Source of the DNA: VYDC01 sp963667515
GTDB lineage: Bacteria; Chloroflexota; Dehalococcoidia; UBA2979
Length of the DNA stretch: 64,000 nucleotides
Direction: 5' to 3'
Assembly: GCA_963667515.2 (NCBI GenBank)
Contig: CAXXXY010000008.1
Span: 277,705-341,704, forward strand
The position numbers were made by a program, and so were the translations under genes. The first letter of the stretch is position 1; each line of letters starts with the position of its first letter. Positions 52,149-60,853 of the stretch are shown piece by piece. Below the pieces are notes generated by a model, which ran no database searches, was not told the origin of the DNA, and was given only the letters and a program-made list of their open reading frames with translations.

Positions 52149-53251
52149 ATGACTTTGCCCACCCAGACGAGTTTCGAGGATGCGCAGAAGGTGTGCTCGT
52201 TTCTGCGTACAAAGGCCACAGGCAGCACACAGAAAGACACGAAGGCGGTCGTGGGTGCGAAGTACTTTGATTCCCGGAAGCTCGCAGCCTACGAAGCCTG
52301 GGGGGTGTTGCTGAGGCAGGGCGACCTCCTGAAGGCGACTCCGCTCGGACGCGAGTTGGGCGGAGGGGGCGATGCGGTTGCGGTCACCGCCGCGGCGCAG
52401 GTGCTCCTCGGAACCCATGGATACCGGATGGCTCTCGAGTACCTACGCAACAACGGCATCGCAGGCATCAGCGCGCCTGACCTTGGTGCCTGGTGGCACG
52501 AGCACGTCCCCGCGGACCTGGGCACAACCGCGGAGAAGAGCATCTCGTCGGCTGCGAACTCCTTCTTCTCCGTCGCGGCCGCGGCATGGGTTGGCGAGTA
52601 CATTCATGGCGGCAAGCACGGATCGGCGCGCCTTGACTCGATCAACTTACAGCGAATCGCGGAGGTCTTGGACGCGACGCTAACCCCCCCGGGCGAAGAG
52701 CATGAGGGGGACGTTAGCGGTCAACAGTCGGGCCTGATGCCGCAGCAGGGGACTGACTCTCCCGCAGCAGATGCCGCCGGGCTGCCCGACGTGAAGAAGG
52801 ACTCACCAGGGAGCCGCGTCTTCATCGCCCACGGCAAGAACTGGGCTCTAGTGGAACAAGTACGGTCAGCGCTTGAGGTCGCGGGGCTGAAGTACGAGAT
52901 CGCCGAGGAAGAGGAGACGCCGGCGATTCCGGTGCCGGAGAAGGTCTGCAGGCGATGCGGCGCTGCACCGCCGCAGTCATCTGCGTTGGTGCCGAGGGCT
53001 CGTCGACTGCTGACGGCCCGCAGATCAACCAGAACGTGCTCATTGAGATCGGCGCAGCCTTCGTACTCTATGACCGCGATGTCGTCCTCGTGTGGGACAA
53101 GGCTCTACCGGTCCCCTCGAACCTTCAGGGCCTGTACCGGTTGGACGTTGAGGAATCGACTTTGTCCTTCGAAGACGCCTTGAAGCTGCTTAGGGCGGTT
53201 CGCAAGTTCTCAGAAGTTGAGACCGGACCGCCTGCGAGCGGCGACAGCTAG
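52149..53251 (+). pseudogene. TIR-like nucleotide-binding domain protein with helical N-terminus, one frameshift
   Basis: ATG at 52149. The first ~210 residues are helical and winged-helix-like (FEDAQKVCSFLRTKATGST, GVLLRQGDLLKATPLGREL, LEYLRNNGIAGISAPDLGAW). A linker is followed by a TIR-like domain: SRVFIAHGKNWALVEQVRSAL, then, after a 1-base shift near 52952, TAAVICVGAEGSSTADG, QINQNVLIEIGAAFVLYDRDVV and SNLQGLYRLDVEE. This is the pattern of the predicted nucleotide-binding TIR-like domain used by Cap12/Pycsar-type defence effectors (from memory). Its codon use is less GC-extreme than its neighbours, suggesting transfer. No cyclase gene is adjacent. Confidence 0.7.
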
Positions 53252-53347
53252 GCGGCCTCACCTCGCCCTCCACCCTCCCCCTCGCTCTCCCCACCCGGCA
53301 TGATGGCGAGCGCCGCGTCGAGGGCGGCCGCGCGAGGGGGAGCCGCC

Positions 53348-54589
53348 ATGCCGGGACCGCTGCCGACGACGGGGCCGCTCGCGGGCGTGCGGGTGCTCGA
53401 CCTCTCGTGGATCCTCTCGGGGCCGTTCTGCACCATGACGCTCTGCGACCTCGGCGCCGATGTCATCAAGGTCGAGCGGCCGCCGTGGGGCGACATGGGG
53501 CGCACGAATCGCCCGCTGCGCGACGGCGAGTCCGCCTACTTCCTCTCCGTGAACCGCGGCAAGCGCTCCGTCTCCATCGACCTGAAGGAGGAGCGCGGCC
53601 GCGCGCTCTTCCGCGACCTCGTGCGCGAGGTGGACGTGCTCGTCGAGAACTTTTCGCCGGGGGCGATGGACGGCCTCGGCCTCGGCTACGAGGCGCTCGC
53701 CGAGGTCAACCCGCGCCTCGTCTACGCCGCGATCTCCGGCTTCGGGCGCACGGGGCCGTGGCGGGACCGCCCCGCCCTCGACGTCATCGCGCAGGGGGCG
53801 GGCGGCATCATGTCGGTCACGGGCCACCCCGGCGGCCCGCCGACGCGCCCCGGCAGCTCGCTGGGCGACATCACCGCGGGGCTCTACGCGGCGGTCGGCA
53901 TCCTCGCGGCGCTCCACGAGCGCGAGCGCTCGGGCCGCGGCCAGCTCATCGACGTGTCGATGATGGACGCGCAGATGGCGATCCAGGAGAACGCCTTCAT
54001 GCGCTGGGAGATCCTCCGCCAGGAGCCAGAAAAGCTCGGCACGAGGCACCCCACCGCCGTGCCGTTCCAGGCCTTCCCCACGAGCAACGGCTGGATGGTG
54101 CTGGCGCTGGCGTGGGGCGGCGTCGACCAGTGGGGGCTGCTGTGCGCGGCCCTCGAGCTGCCCGAGCTCATCGACGACCCGCGCTTCGCCACCGCCGACG
54201 CGCGCACCGACCACCACGCCGAGCTCGAGCCGCTGCTGAACGAGGCGTTCCGCACGCGCACGAGCCAGGAGTGGATCGACGCGCTGCTGCCGATGCGCAT
54301 CCCCTGCGGCCCGCTCAACACGATCTCGCAGGCCGCCGCCTCCGAGCAGACGGCGGCGCGCGAGATGCTCGCCCCCGTCGAGCACCACACCTTCGGCGAG
54401 GTGAGGCTCGTGAACACGCCGGTGAAGCTCTCGCGCACGCCGGGCGGCATCCGCGGCAGCTCCCCCGACATGGGCGCGCACTCCTTCGAGGTGCTGGCCG
54501 AGCTGCTGGGGATGGAGCCGGCAGCGGTGCAGGCGCTCGTCGAGGGGGGCGTCGTCCACACCGAGCGCGGCGTCCCGGAGCTCGGCTAG
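53348..54589 (+). CDS. CaiB/BaiF (family III) CoA-transferase
   Basis: A 413-residue CoA-transferase moving CoA between carboxylic acids. The N-terminal LAGVRVLDLSWILSGPFCTM and LGADVIKVERPPWGD are hallmarks. The catalytic Asp is likely in SLGDITAGLYAAVGILAAL, and GRGQLIDVSMMDAQMAI follows. ATG at 53348 after GAGGGGG. Substrates are not predictable. Its TAG stop lies in the CTAG target of IS copy 3. Confidence 0.92.
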   Translation: MPGPLPTTGPLAGVRVLDLSWILSGPFCTMTLCDLGADVIKVERPPWGDMGRTNRPLRDGESAYFLSVNRGKRSVSIDLKEERGRALFRDLVREVDVLVENFSPGAMDGLGLGYEALAEVNPRLVYAAISGFGRTGPWRDRPALDVIAQGAGGIMSVTGHPGGPPTRPGSSLGDITAGLYAAVGILAALHERERSGRGQLIDVSMMDAQMAIQENAFMRWEILRQEPEKLGTRHPTAVPFQAFPTSNGWMVLALAWGGVDQWGLLCAALELPELIDDPRFATADARTDHHAELEPLLNEAFRTRTSQEWIDALLPMRIPCGPLNTISQAAASEQTAAREMLAPVEHHTFGEVRLVNTPVKLSRTPGGIRGSSPDMGAHSFEVLAELLGMEPAAVQALVEGGVVHTERGVPELG

Positions 54590-54590
54590 A

Positions 54591-55640
54591 TGTAGTTCCC
54601 ACGTAGGTTGTTGACAGGATGAGGGGCCTCGCCCGCTGCTGTGTGTGACAGCACGGCAGTAGCGAGGAGAGGACACCCTCATGGCCCATCGTAACGCGCG
54701 GCTGACGCCGCTGACCCGACTCGAGCTCGTGCGGGAAGTGGACGCCGGCTGGCCCCAGGCTGAGGTCGCTCGCCACTTCCGCGTCTCCCGCCACACCGTT
54801 GCCAAGTGGCTGGGGCGCTTCCGGGCGGAGGGAGCGGCAGGGCTCGAGGACCGCAGCTCCGCCCCGCGCGCGCATCCCCGGCGCACGCCGCCCGAGCTGG
54901 AGCGACGCATCTGCGCCGTGCGACGCACGCAGGGATTCGGGCCGCATCGCATCCAGTGGGCGCTCGGGGTCGCCCGCTCCACGGTCTACGCCGTGCTGCG
55001 GCGCCGCGGCCTCAACCGGCTCGACCGCCTGCACCGCGTCACCCGGGAGCCGGTCCGCTACGAGCACGACGCCCCCGGCGACCTGCTGCATCTCGACGTG
55101 AAGAAGCTCGGGCGCGTCCCCGAGGGCGGCGGCAAGCGAATGGCGCCTGGCTTCGCCGAGACGCGCTCCGGGCCGCATTCGCGGCGTTCGCTGGGGCTGG
55201 AGTACCTACACGTCGCCGTCGACGACCACAGCCGTTACGCCTACGTCTCCGTCCTGCCCGACGAGCGTGGCGCGAGCTGCGCCGCCTTCCTCGAGCAGGC
55301 GCTCGCGGCCTTCCGCCGGCGTGGCGTGCGCGTGCGCCGGGTCCTGACCGACAACGCGAAGGCCTACACCGTCGCCCGCAGCTTCCACGGCGCCGCCGCT
55401 GCCGCAGACGTGCGGCTGTCGCACACACGGCCCTACCGCCCGCAGACGAACGGCAAAGCCGAGCGTTTCATCCAGATCCTGCAGAACGAGTGGGCCTACG
55501 CCCGCCCCTACCGCTCCAACGCCGAGCGGCTGCGCCAGCTCCCACGCTGGCTCTACCGCTACAATCACCGCCGACCGCACGGCGGCGTCGGCGGGGCCGT
55601 CCCCGCCTCCCGCCTGTGAACAACCTTCCTGGGTAGTACA
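54591..55640 (+). mobile_element. IS481-type element, copy 3 (1,050 bp)
   Basis: Same ends as copy 1. CTAG flanks at 54586-54589 (the CoA-transferase stop) and 55642-55645; outer bases GCTAGA on the left, GCTAGC on the right. Same direction as the upstream gene. Confidence 0.95.
54681..55619 (+). CDS. IS481-family transposase (copy 3)
   Basis: 312 residues, intact. It carries RLDRLHR and QLPRWLYRY at the sites where other copies vary, which makes it the closest to a consensus of the five. The DDE residues are present. Confidence 0.95.
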   Translation: MAHRNARLTPLTRLELVREVDAGWPQAEVARHFRVSRHTVAKWLGRFRAEGAAGLEDRSSAPRAHPRRTPPELERRICAVRRTQGFGPHRIQWALGVARSTVYAVLRRRGLNRLDRLHRVTREPVRYEHDAPGDLLHLDVKKLGRVPEGGGKRMAPGFAETRSGPHSRRSLGLEYLHVAVDDHSRYAYVSVLPDERGASCAAFLEQALAAFRRRGVRVRRVLTDNAKAYTVARSFHGAAAAADVRLSHTRPYRPQTNGKAERFIQILQNEWAYARPYRSNAERLRQLPRWLYRYNHRRPHGGVGGAVPASRL

Positions 55641-55708
55641 GCTAGCGCGCTCGCCTCGACGCTCGGGACGCTCGGGGTCGGCGCCGCTCCCTGGAGGCCG
55701 GGGAAGTC

Positions 55709-56218
55709 CTAGAGGCCGGGGAAGTCGCGGTAGACGATGGGGCGCCGGCGGCCGGTGAAGCCCTCGGCGCGCAGGTAGTGCGGCGTCGCGAGGATCATCA
55801 GCGGGCGGTAGTCCTCCGGCGGGTCGGCGCCGCGCCCCGTCAGCCGCTCGCGCTTCTCGAGGAAGCGCGCCACCTCGTCCGGGTCGTCGACGAGCTCGGC
55901 GGTCGCCTGCACGAAGACGTTCACCGGGTCGTTGGCGCGCTCGCGCGGGTGCATCCCGCTGAGCAAGAAACCGACCTGCGGGTTGCGGCGGATGTGGCCG
56001 GTCTTCGGCTGCACGTCTTGCGTCAGCACCTGCATGCGCCAGCCCTCCATGAACGGCGTGACCGGCCGCATGCGCGCCAGCCCGTCGCGGCGGTAGGTGA
56101 GCAGGTAGCAGGCGACGCCGTTGCAGTCCGAGAGGAAGGCGTGGATCGCGTCACGGTGGCGCTCGCCCTCCTCGGGCGGGACGGCGCGCTGCCCCTCGTA
56201 CTTGAGGCCGATCGGCAC
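55709..56218 (-). CDS. Pyridoxamine-5'-phosphate-oxidase-fold flavin/F420 protein
   Basis: A 169-residue split-barrel protein: IHAFLSDCNGVACYLLTYRRDG, ARMRPVTPFMEGWRMQVLT, TGHIRRNPQVGFLLSG and VFVQATAELVDDPDEVARF. This is the general pattern of PNPOx-like proteins that bind FMN or F420. The exact reaction is not known. It is convergent with IS copy 3 and divergent from the nuclease-fold gene. Confidence 0.8.
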   Translation of the reverse strand: MPIGLKYEGQRAVPPEEGERHRDAIHAFLSDCNGVACYLLTYRRDGLARMRPVTPFMEGWRMQVLTQDVQPKTGHIRRNPQVGFLLSGMHPRERANDPVNVFVQATAELVDDPDEVARFLEKRERLTGRGADPPEDYRPLMILATPHYLRAEGFTGRRRPIVYRDFPGL

Positions 56219-56373
56219 CCGCTCGCCTGCCCTTCGCTCGCGCGGCGCGTCCCGCCACCCGTCGCGGCGACGAGGATAGCGCCGCGCTGTGTCTCGGCGC
56301 CGCCGAGGCTCGGCGCGCCGCGGCGCCGCCCCTGCTCGCCGCGGGCCGCGCTAGGCTGCGCGCGGGGGACGCC

Positions 56374-57222
56374 ATGCGTCGAGCAGGGCGCGGCGCGCGT
56401 GGGCGAGGCTGCCGCTGGGCGGCGGCGTGCGCTGCCGCGCTCGTGTTTGCCGGCTGCTCCCCGGGCAGCGGCGCGGCGCCGACCGCGACGCCAGCCCCGA
56501 CGCCGGTCGACGCTCCCGTCGAGGAACGCCAGCGCGTCTCGTCTCCCGCCGCCACCGGGTCCGCCGCCGCCGGCCCCGCTGCCACGCGCGAGGTGGCGGC
56601 GCCTACGCCGCCCGGCGAACCGCTCACCTCAGCGCCTGCCGTCGGCGCTGGCGTCGCGCCTCCGGCGGGTGGCGCCGCGCCGCCGTCCGTCGACGCAGCA
56701 CGCGCGCCCCGCCTCGACGGCGAGGCGCGCGTGCTGCGCGTCGTCGAGGTCGCCGTGCTCGACGTGCTGGTCGCGGGCGACGTCTATCGCGTGCGCCTCG
56801 CGGGGGTGGACCTGCCGCCGGTGCACGGCGTCGTCGGATGCTACGGCGAAGAGGCGCGCGCCGTGACGGAGCGGCTCGCGCCGGCGGGAAGCGCGCTCGC
56901 GCTCGAGTCGGCGGCGGGCGAGGGCGATGCGCTGCCCGCCGTCTACGCGTGGTCGGGCGGCACGCTGCTCAACGAGCGCATCGTGGAGGAGGGCTACGCG
57001 CTGGTCGGGGAGTCGGGAGCGGTCGGCCGCCACTCGGTCGCGCTGCTGGACGCCGAGCGCGCGGCGGCGCGCTCGATCGCGGGGCTGTGGGGGGCCGCCG
57101 TCGGCATCGACGCCTACCGCGGCTCCGCGCGGTGCGAGTCGTTGAGCGGCTACTTCTCCGCCTCGCACGTCGGCCTCACCGGCGACCTGCGCGATGGCGT
57201 GCCCTACGGCCGCCCCCGCTAG
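56374..57222 (+). CDS. Lipoprotein with a catalytically degenerate SNase (thermonuclease) domain
   Basis: A 282-residue exported protein with lipobox Phe-Ala-Gly-Cys and a long Pro/Ala/Thr linker (to about residue 110). It then shows an SNase-like fold: DVYRVRLAGVDLPPVHGV, CYGEEARAVTERLAP, LLNERIVEEGYALV. The motifs that make a nuclease are altered. The VVDGDT calcium segment is replaced by VVEVAV, the IDxPE turn reads VDLPP, and the catalytic Arg of the RDxYGR segment is absent (EGDALPAVYAW). It may be a binding domain. Its TAG stop is in the target of IS copy 4. Confidence 0.7.
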   Translation: MRRAGRGARGRGCRWAAACAAALVFAGCSPGSGAAPTATPAPTPVDAPVEERQRVSSPAATGSAAAGPAATREVAAPTPPGEPLTSAPAVGAGVAPPAGGAAPPSVDAARAPRLDGEARVLRVVEVAVLDVLVAGDVYRVRLAGVDLPPVHGVVGCYGEEARAVTERLAPAGSALALESAAGEGDALPAVYAWSGGTLLNERIVEEGYALVGESGAVGRHSVALLDAERAAARSIAGLWGAAVGIDAYRGSARCESLSGYFSASHVGLTGDLRDGVPYGRPR

Positions 57223-57223
57223 G

Positions 57224-58279
57224 TGTACTACCCAGGAAGGTTGTTCACAGGCGGGAGGCGGGGACGGCCCCGCCGACGCCGCCGTGCGGTCGGCGGTGAT
57301 TGTAGCGGTAGAGCCAGCGTGGGAGCTGGCGCAGCCGCTCGGCGTTGGAGCGGTAGGGGCGGGCGTAGGCCCACTCGTTCTGCAGGATCTGGATGAAACG
57401 CTCGGCTTTGCCGTTCGTCTGCGGGCGGTAGGGCCGCGTGTGCGACAGCCGCACGTCTGCGGCAGCGGCGGCGCCGTGGAAGCTGCGGGCGACGGTGTAG
57501 GCCTTCGCGTTGTCGGTCAGGACCCGGCGCACGCGCACGCGCACGCCACGCCGGCGGAAGGCCGCGAGCGCCTGCTCGAGGAAGGCGGCGCAGCTCGCGC
57601 CACGCTCGTCGGGCAGGACGGAGACGTAGGCGTAACGGCTGTGGTCGTCGACGGCGACGTGTAGGTACTCCAGCCCCAGCGAACGCCGCGAATGCGGCCC
57701 GGAGCGCGTCTCGGCGAAGCCAGGCGCCATTCGCTTGCCGCCGCCCTCGGGGACGCGCCCGAGCTTCTTCACGTCGAGATGCAGCAGGTCGCCGGGGGCG
57801 TCGTGCTCGTAGCGGACCGGCTCCCGGGTGACGCGGTGCAGGCGGTCGAGCCGGTTGAGGCCGCGGCGCCGCAGCACGGCGTAGACCGTGGAGCGGGCGA
57901 CCCCGAGCGCCCACTGGATGCGATGCGGCCCGAATCCCTGCGTGCGTCGCACGGCGCAGATGCGTCGCTCCAGCTCGGGCGGCGTGCGCCGGGGATGCGC
58001 GCGCGGGGCGGAGCTGCGGTCCTCGAGCCCTGCCGCTCCCTCCGCCCGGAAGCGCCCCAGCCACTTGGCAACGGTGTGGCGGGAGACGCGGAAGTGGCGA
58101 GCGACCTCAGCCTGGGGCCAGCCGGCGTCCACTTCCCGCACGAGCTCGAGTCGGGTCAGCGGCGTCAGCCGCGCGTTACGATGGGCCATGAGGGTGTCCT
58201 CTCCTCGCTACTGCCGTGCTGTCACACACAGCAGCGGGCGAGGCCCCTCATCCTCTCAACAACCTACGTGGGAACTACA
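57224..58279 (-). mobile_element. IS481-type element, copy 4 (1,056 bp)
   Basis: Inverted relative to copies 1-3. CTAG flanks at 57219-57222 (the nuclease-fold gene's stop) and 58281-58284; outer bases GCTAGG and CCTAGC. It is 6 bp longer because of an extra GCGCAC in the transposase. Its upstream end carries TTGAGA instead of the TTGACA found in the other copies. Confidence 0.95.
57245..58189 (-). CDS. IS481-family transposase (copy 4), with 2-codon expansion
   Basis: 314 residues: an added Arg-Val gives GVRVRVRRVL where the others have GVRVRRVL, just before the second catalytic Asp (LTDNAKAY). The repeat is in a GCGCAC tract and probably arose by slippage. Otherwise it is identical in motifs to copy 3. 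Whether the inserted pair disturbs the active site is not clear. Confidence 0.93.
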   Translation of the reverse strand: MAHRNARLTPLTRLELVREVDAGWPQAEVARHFRVSRHTVAKWLGRFRAEGAAGLEDRSSAPRAHPRRTPPELERRICAVRRTQGFGPHRIQWALGVARSTVYAVLRRRGLNRLDRLHRVTREPVRYEHDAPGDLLHLDVKKLGRVPEGGGKRMAPGFAETRSGPHSRRSLGLEYLHVAVDDHSRYAYVSVLPDERGASCAAFLEQALAAFRRRGVRVRVRRVLTDNAKAYTVARSFHGAAAAADVRLSHTRPYRPQTNGKAERFIQILQNEWAYARPYRSNAERLRQLPRWLYRYNHRRPHGGVGGAVPASRL

Positions 58280-58388
58280 CCTAGCCGCGCGCTCGGCCCC
58301 GCGGGGCGCGCGGGTCGGCGCGCGACCGACGCGGGGTCCAGGCGGTGAGCGACGCGTTAGGCTAGGGGGGCGAAGAGGAGAGCCGCCG

Positions 58389-59051
58389 ATGTTCGGGATG
58401 TTCGCGCGCCACGACACCACGATGCCCGCGCCCGCCGATGCGCTGCCGGGCCGGGCCGAGCGGATGCCGGTGCCCGCCACGCACTTCGTCAACGGCAACC
58501 CGCTGGAGCCGCCGTTCCCGGAGTGGACGGAGCGCGCGCTCTTCGGCATGGGCTGCTTCTGGGGTGCCGAGCGGCTGTTCTGGGAGGCGCCGGGCGTCTA
58601 CAGCACCTCGGTCGGCTACGCGGCTGGCCTCACGCCCAACCCGAGCTACGAGGAGGTGTGCTCCGGCCGCACCGGCCACACCGAGGCGGTGCTCGTCGTC
58701 TTCGACACGCGTGCCACCAGCTACGAGGCGATGCTGCGCATCTTCTGGGAGGGCCACGACCCGACGCAGGGGATGCGCCAGGGCAACGACGTGGGCACCC
58801 AGTACCGCTCGGGCGCGTACTGGCACTCGGAGGCGCAGCGCCTTGCCGCCGAGGCCACGCGCGACGCCTACCAGGAGCGCCTCACCGCGGCGGGCCACGG
58901 CCGCATCACCAGCGAGCTCGCCGAGGCGGGCGAGTACTACTACGCCGAGGGCTACCACCAGCAGTACCTGGCGAAGAACCCGGACGGCTACTGCGGTATC
59001 GGCGGGACCGGGGTCGCCTGCCCCACGGGCGTGGTCGGGCTCGGCGCCTAG
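58389..59051 (+). CDS. msrA: Peptide-methionine (S)-S-oxide reductase
   Basis: A 220-residue repair enzyme for oxidised methionine. It has the catalytic ALFGMGCFWGAERLFW motif, VGYAAGLTPNPSYEEVCSG, GHTEAVLVVFD and HDPTQGMRQGNDVGTQYRS, all typical. A C-terminal YCG would be a resolving Cys. About 45 extra N-terminal residues precede the fold. ATG at 58389 after AGGAGAGCCGCC. Confidence 0.96.
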   Translation: MFGMFARHDTTMPAPADALPGRAERMPVPATHFVNGNPLEPPFPEWTERALFGMGCFWGAERLFWEAPGVYSTSVGYAAGLTPNPSYEEVCSGRTGHTEAVLVVFDTRATSYEAMLRIFWEGHDPTQGMRQGNDVGTQYRSGAYWHSEAQRLAAEATRDAYQERLTAAGHGRITSELAEAGEYYYAEGYHQQYLAKNPDGYCGIGGTGVACPTGVVGLGA

Positions 59052-59088
59052 CCGGCTCGCCGGCGGTCCGACGCGGATCGCCGTTGCG

Positions 59089-59314
59089 GCAAAGGCGATC
59101 GAGCTACCCGGGCAAGCGCGTCGAGTTCAAGCGAGCGATCGCGGAGGGCGACCTCGTCGTGCCGCATTGCCTCCAGCACTGGCCCGGCGACCATAACTAT
59201 GCCGGGATCGATATCTTCCGTTTCGACAGCGACGGCAAGATCGTCGAGCACTGGGACGTGCTGCAGATCATCCCCGACCCGGAGAACGCCGCCAACGACA
59301 ACGGCATGTTCTAG
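59089..59314 (+). pseudogene. SnoaL/NTF2-like protein, C-terminal remnant
   Basis: From about 59089 one frame reads VEFKRAIAEGDLVVPHCLQHW and GIDIFRFDSDGKIVEHWDVLQ, then PENAANDNGMF and stop. This is the end of a SnoaL-like/NTF2-fold protein (typical 'iDifR...GKIvEHWDvlQ'). The N-terminal half is missing; no start codon or RBS precedes it. It is a decayed fragment abutting msrA. Confidence 0.75.
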
Positions 59315-59484
59315 CCGATCAACGTCCACCATCGTGTGCGACGGCCTCGGGATTCGCGGCGCATTCCTCGGACGCCGTCCTCGTTATCGGAGGGGGATGC
59401 GGTGACTCGCGGCGCCGACCGCCAGCGTTCCGCGGGTGCGCGCCGCCCGTCACCTCGTCTGCCGAGCCGGGCGTGTCGAGTGGG

Positions 59485-60327
59485 CTACCCGCTGCGCCCC
59501 TCAAGGAACGAGGCCAACGCCGCGGCCGCCTCGGCGGGGCGCTCCTGGTGCGGGAAGCGCCCGGTGTCGGGGATGTGGACGGCGCGGCCGTCGGGAAGCG
59601 CGGCGAGCGCCTTCTCCTCGAACATCGCGATCAACGGGTCGCGCTCGCCGTAGAGCAGCAGCGTCGGCGCCTGCACGCGCGGCAGTAGCTCGGCCACGTC
59701 GGCGAGCGCGACGCCGCGCTCGCCCCACTGCACCCAGCGGCCGGCCTGCCAGCGGCTGGCGTTCAACTCCTCGCCGATGGCGGGGTCGAGCGTGCCGGAG
59801 ATGCGCGCGTTCTCGGCGGCGTCGCGCGGGAGCGGCCGGCCCTGCTCGTCGAACCAGCCGGGCCGCTCGAGCTCCAGCGCGCGCTCCTCGGAGGCGGCGG
59901 GGCCGAGGGCGACCGAGACGAGGCCGAGCCGCGCGACGCGCTCGGGGTGCTCGGCGGCGATCAGCGTGGCGACGCAGCCGCCCAGCGAGTTGCCCACGAG
60001 CACGGCGCGCTCGATGCCGAGCCCGTCGAGCGCTGCGAGCACGTCGGCGGCGCTCTGCGCGAGTGGGTAGGCGAAGCTCTCGGGATCGGTGGCGCGGGAG
60101 TCGCCGTGGCCGCCGAACTCCATCGCGACGACGCGCCGGCCCCCCGCGAGCGCGGGCGCGACGTGGCGCCAGTCTGCGTTCCAGCCGCCGAGCTTGTGCA
60201 GCAGCACGACGGGCTCGCCGGGGCGCGCTCCCGCCTCGGTGGGTCCGAGCTCGCCGAAGGCGATCGCCCCGCCCGGTACCTCGACGAGGTCCGTGCGCGT
60301 CCACGATCCGGCCGGCTGCTCCATCAT
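59485..60327 (-). CDS. Alpha/beta-hydrolase fold protein
   Basis: A 280-residue hydrolase with oxyanion strand VVLLHKLGGWNADW, nucleophile elbow LVGNSLGGCVATLIA (Ser), acid LLLYGERDPLIAMF (Asp) and catalytic His in IPDTGRFPHQERP. ATG at 60327 follows AGGGAGG. HKLGG replaces the usual HGxGG, an unusual Lys near the oxyanion hole. The substrate is unknown. Confidence 0.88.
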   Translation of the reverse strand: MMEQPAGSWTRTDLVEVPGGAIAFGELGPTEAGARPGEPVVLLHKLGGWNADWRHVAPALAGGRRVVAMEFGGHGDSRATDPESFAYPLAQSAADVLAALDGLGIERAVLVGNSLGGCVATLIAAEHPERVARLGLVSVALGPAASEERALELERPGWFDEQGRPLPRDAAENARISGTLDPAIGEELNASRWQAGRWVQWGERGVALADVAELLPRVQAPTLLLYGERDPLIAMFEEKALAALPDGRAVHIPDTGRFPHQERPAEAAAALASFLEGRSG

Positions 60328-60369
60328 CGTCGCCTCCCTCTGGCGCATGGGCGCGCGCGTCTCGCGCGG

Positions 60370-60732
60370 CTACGGTGCGCTCGTGCCCTCGCGCCCGTAG
60401 GCGTCCTCGAGCCGCACGACGTCGTCGAGCTCGGGCGTGCTCGCCTCGAGGACATCGCAGTCGGTCCGCGCCACCATGCGGTGGCGTACCCCCGGCGCGA
60501 TGCGGTAGCTGTCGCCGGGCCCCAGCTCCCGCTCGAGCAGCCCCGCTCCCTCGTCGACCATCAGCGTCAGCGTCCCGCTCTGGACGTGAATCGTCTCGTC
60601 CTTCTCGTGGTGGTACTGCAGGCTGAGCTGGTGCCCCCCGTTCACGTGCAGCAGCTTCCCGACGTAGCGATCGGTGTGCGCCCAGATCAGCTCGTAGCCC
60701 CACGGCTTCTCCACTCGACGCGGCACGTCCAT
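60370..60732 (-). CDS. Cupin-domain protein (mannose-6-phosphate isomerase-like)
   Basis: A 120-residue single cupin: VEKPWGYELIWAHTDRYVGKLLHV, LQYHHEKDETIHVQSG (cupin motif 1, HH..E) and GDSYRIAPGVRHRMVA (motif 2, His). It resembles the C-terminal cupin of type II phosphomannose isomerase/GMP, but without the nucleotidyltransferase. The upstream frame is open through IS copy 5, so a transposase-cupin read-through of 480 residues is possible. ATG at 60732 is the natural start. Confidence 0.85.
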   Translation of the reverse strand: MDVPRRVEKPWGYELIWAHTDRYVGKLLHVNGGHQLSLQYHHEKDETIHVQSGTLTLMVDEGAGLLERELGPGDSYRIAPGVRHRMVARTDCDVLEASTPELDDVVRLEDAYGREGTSAP

Positions 60733-60793
60733 GGCTCGCCTCCTACCCGGTCCGCGCCGCGTCGCCCTGCCCACTGTCGCTGCACCGTGCGCG

Positions 60794-60849
60794 CGGCAGC
60801 CCCTCGAGTCCAGCGGAACGCTGGCCCTCGGGTGGAGCGGAACGCTGCC
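60794..60849. repeat. Double hairpin repeat next to IS copy 5
   Basis: CCCCTCGAGTCCAGCGGAAC-GCTGG followed by CCCTCGGGTGGAGCGGAACG-CTGCC. The same pair of hairpins, with two substitutions, stands at 43185-43231. The unit ends at the CTAG that borders the IS element. Confidence 0.8.
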
Positions 60850-60853
60850 TAGC

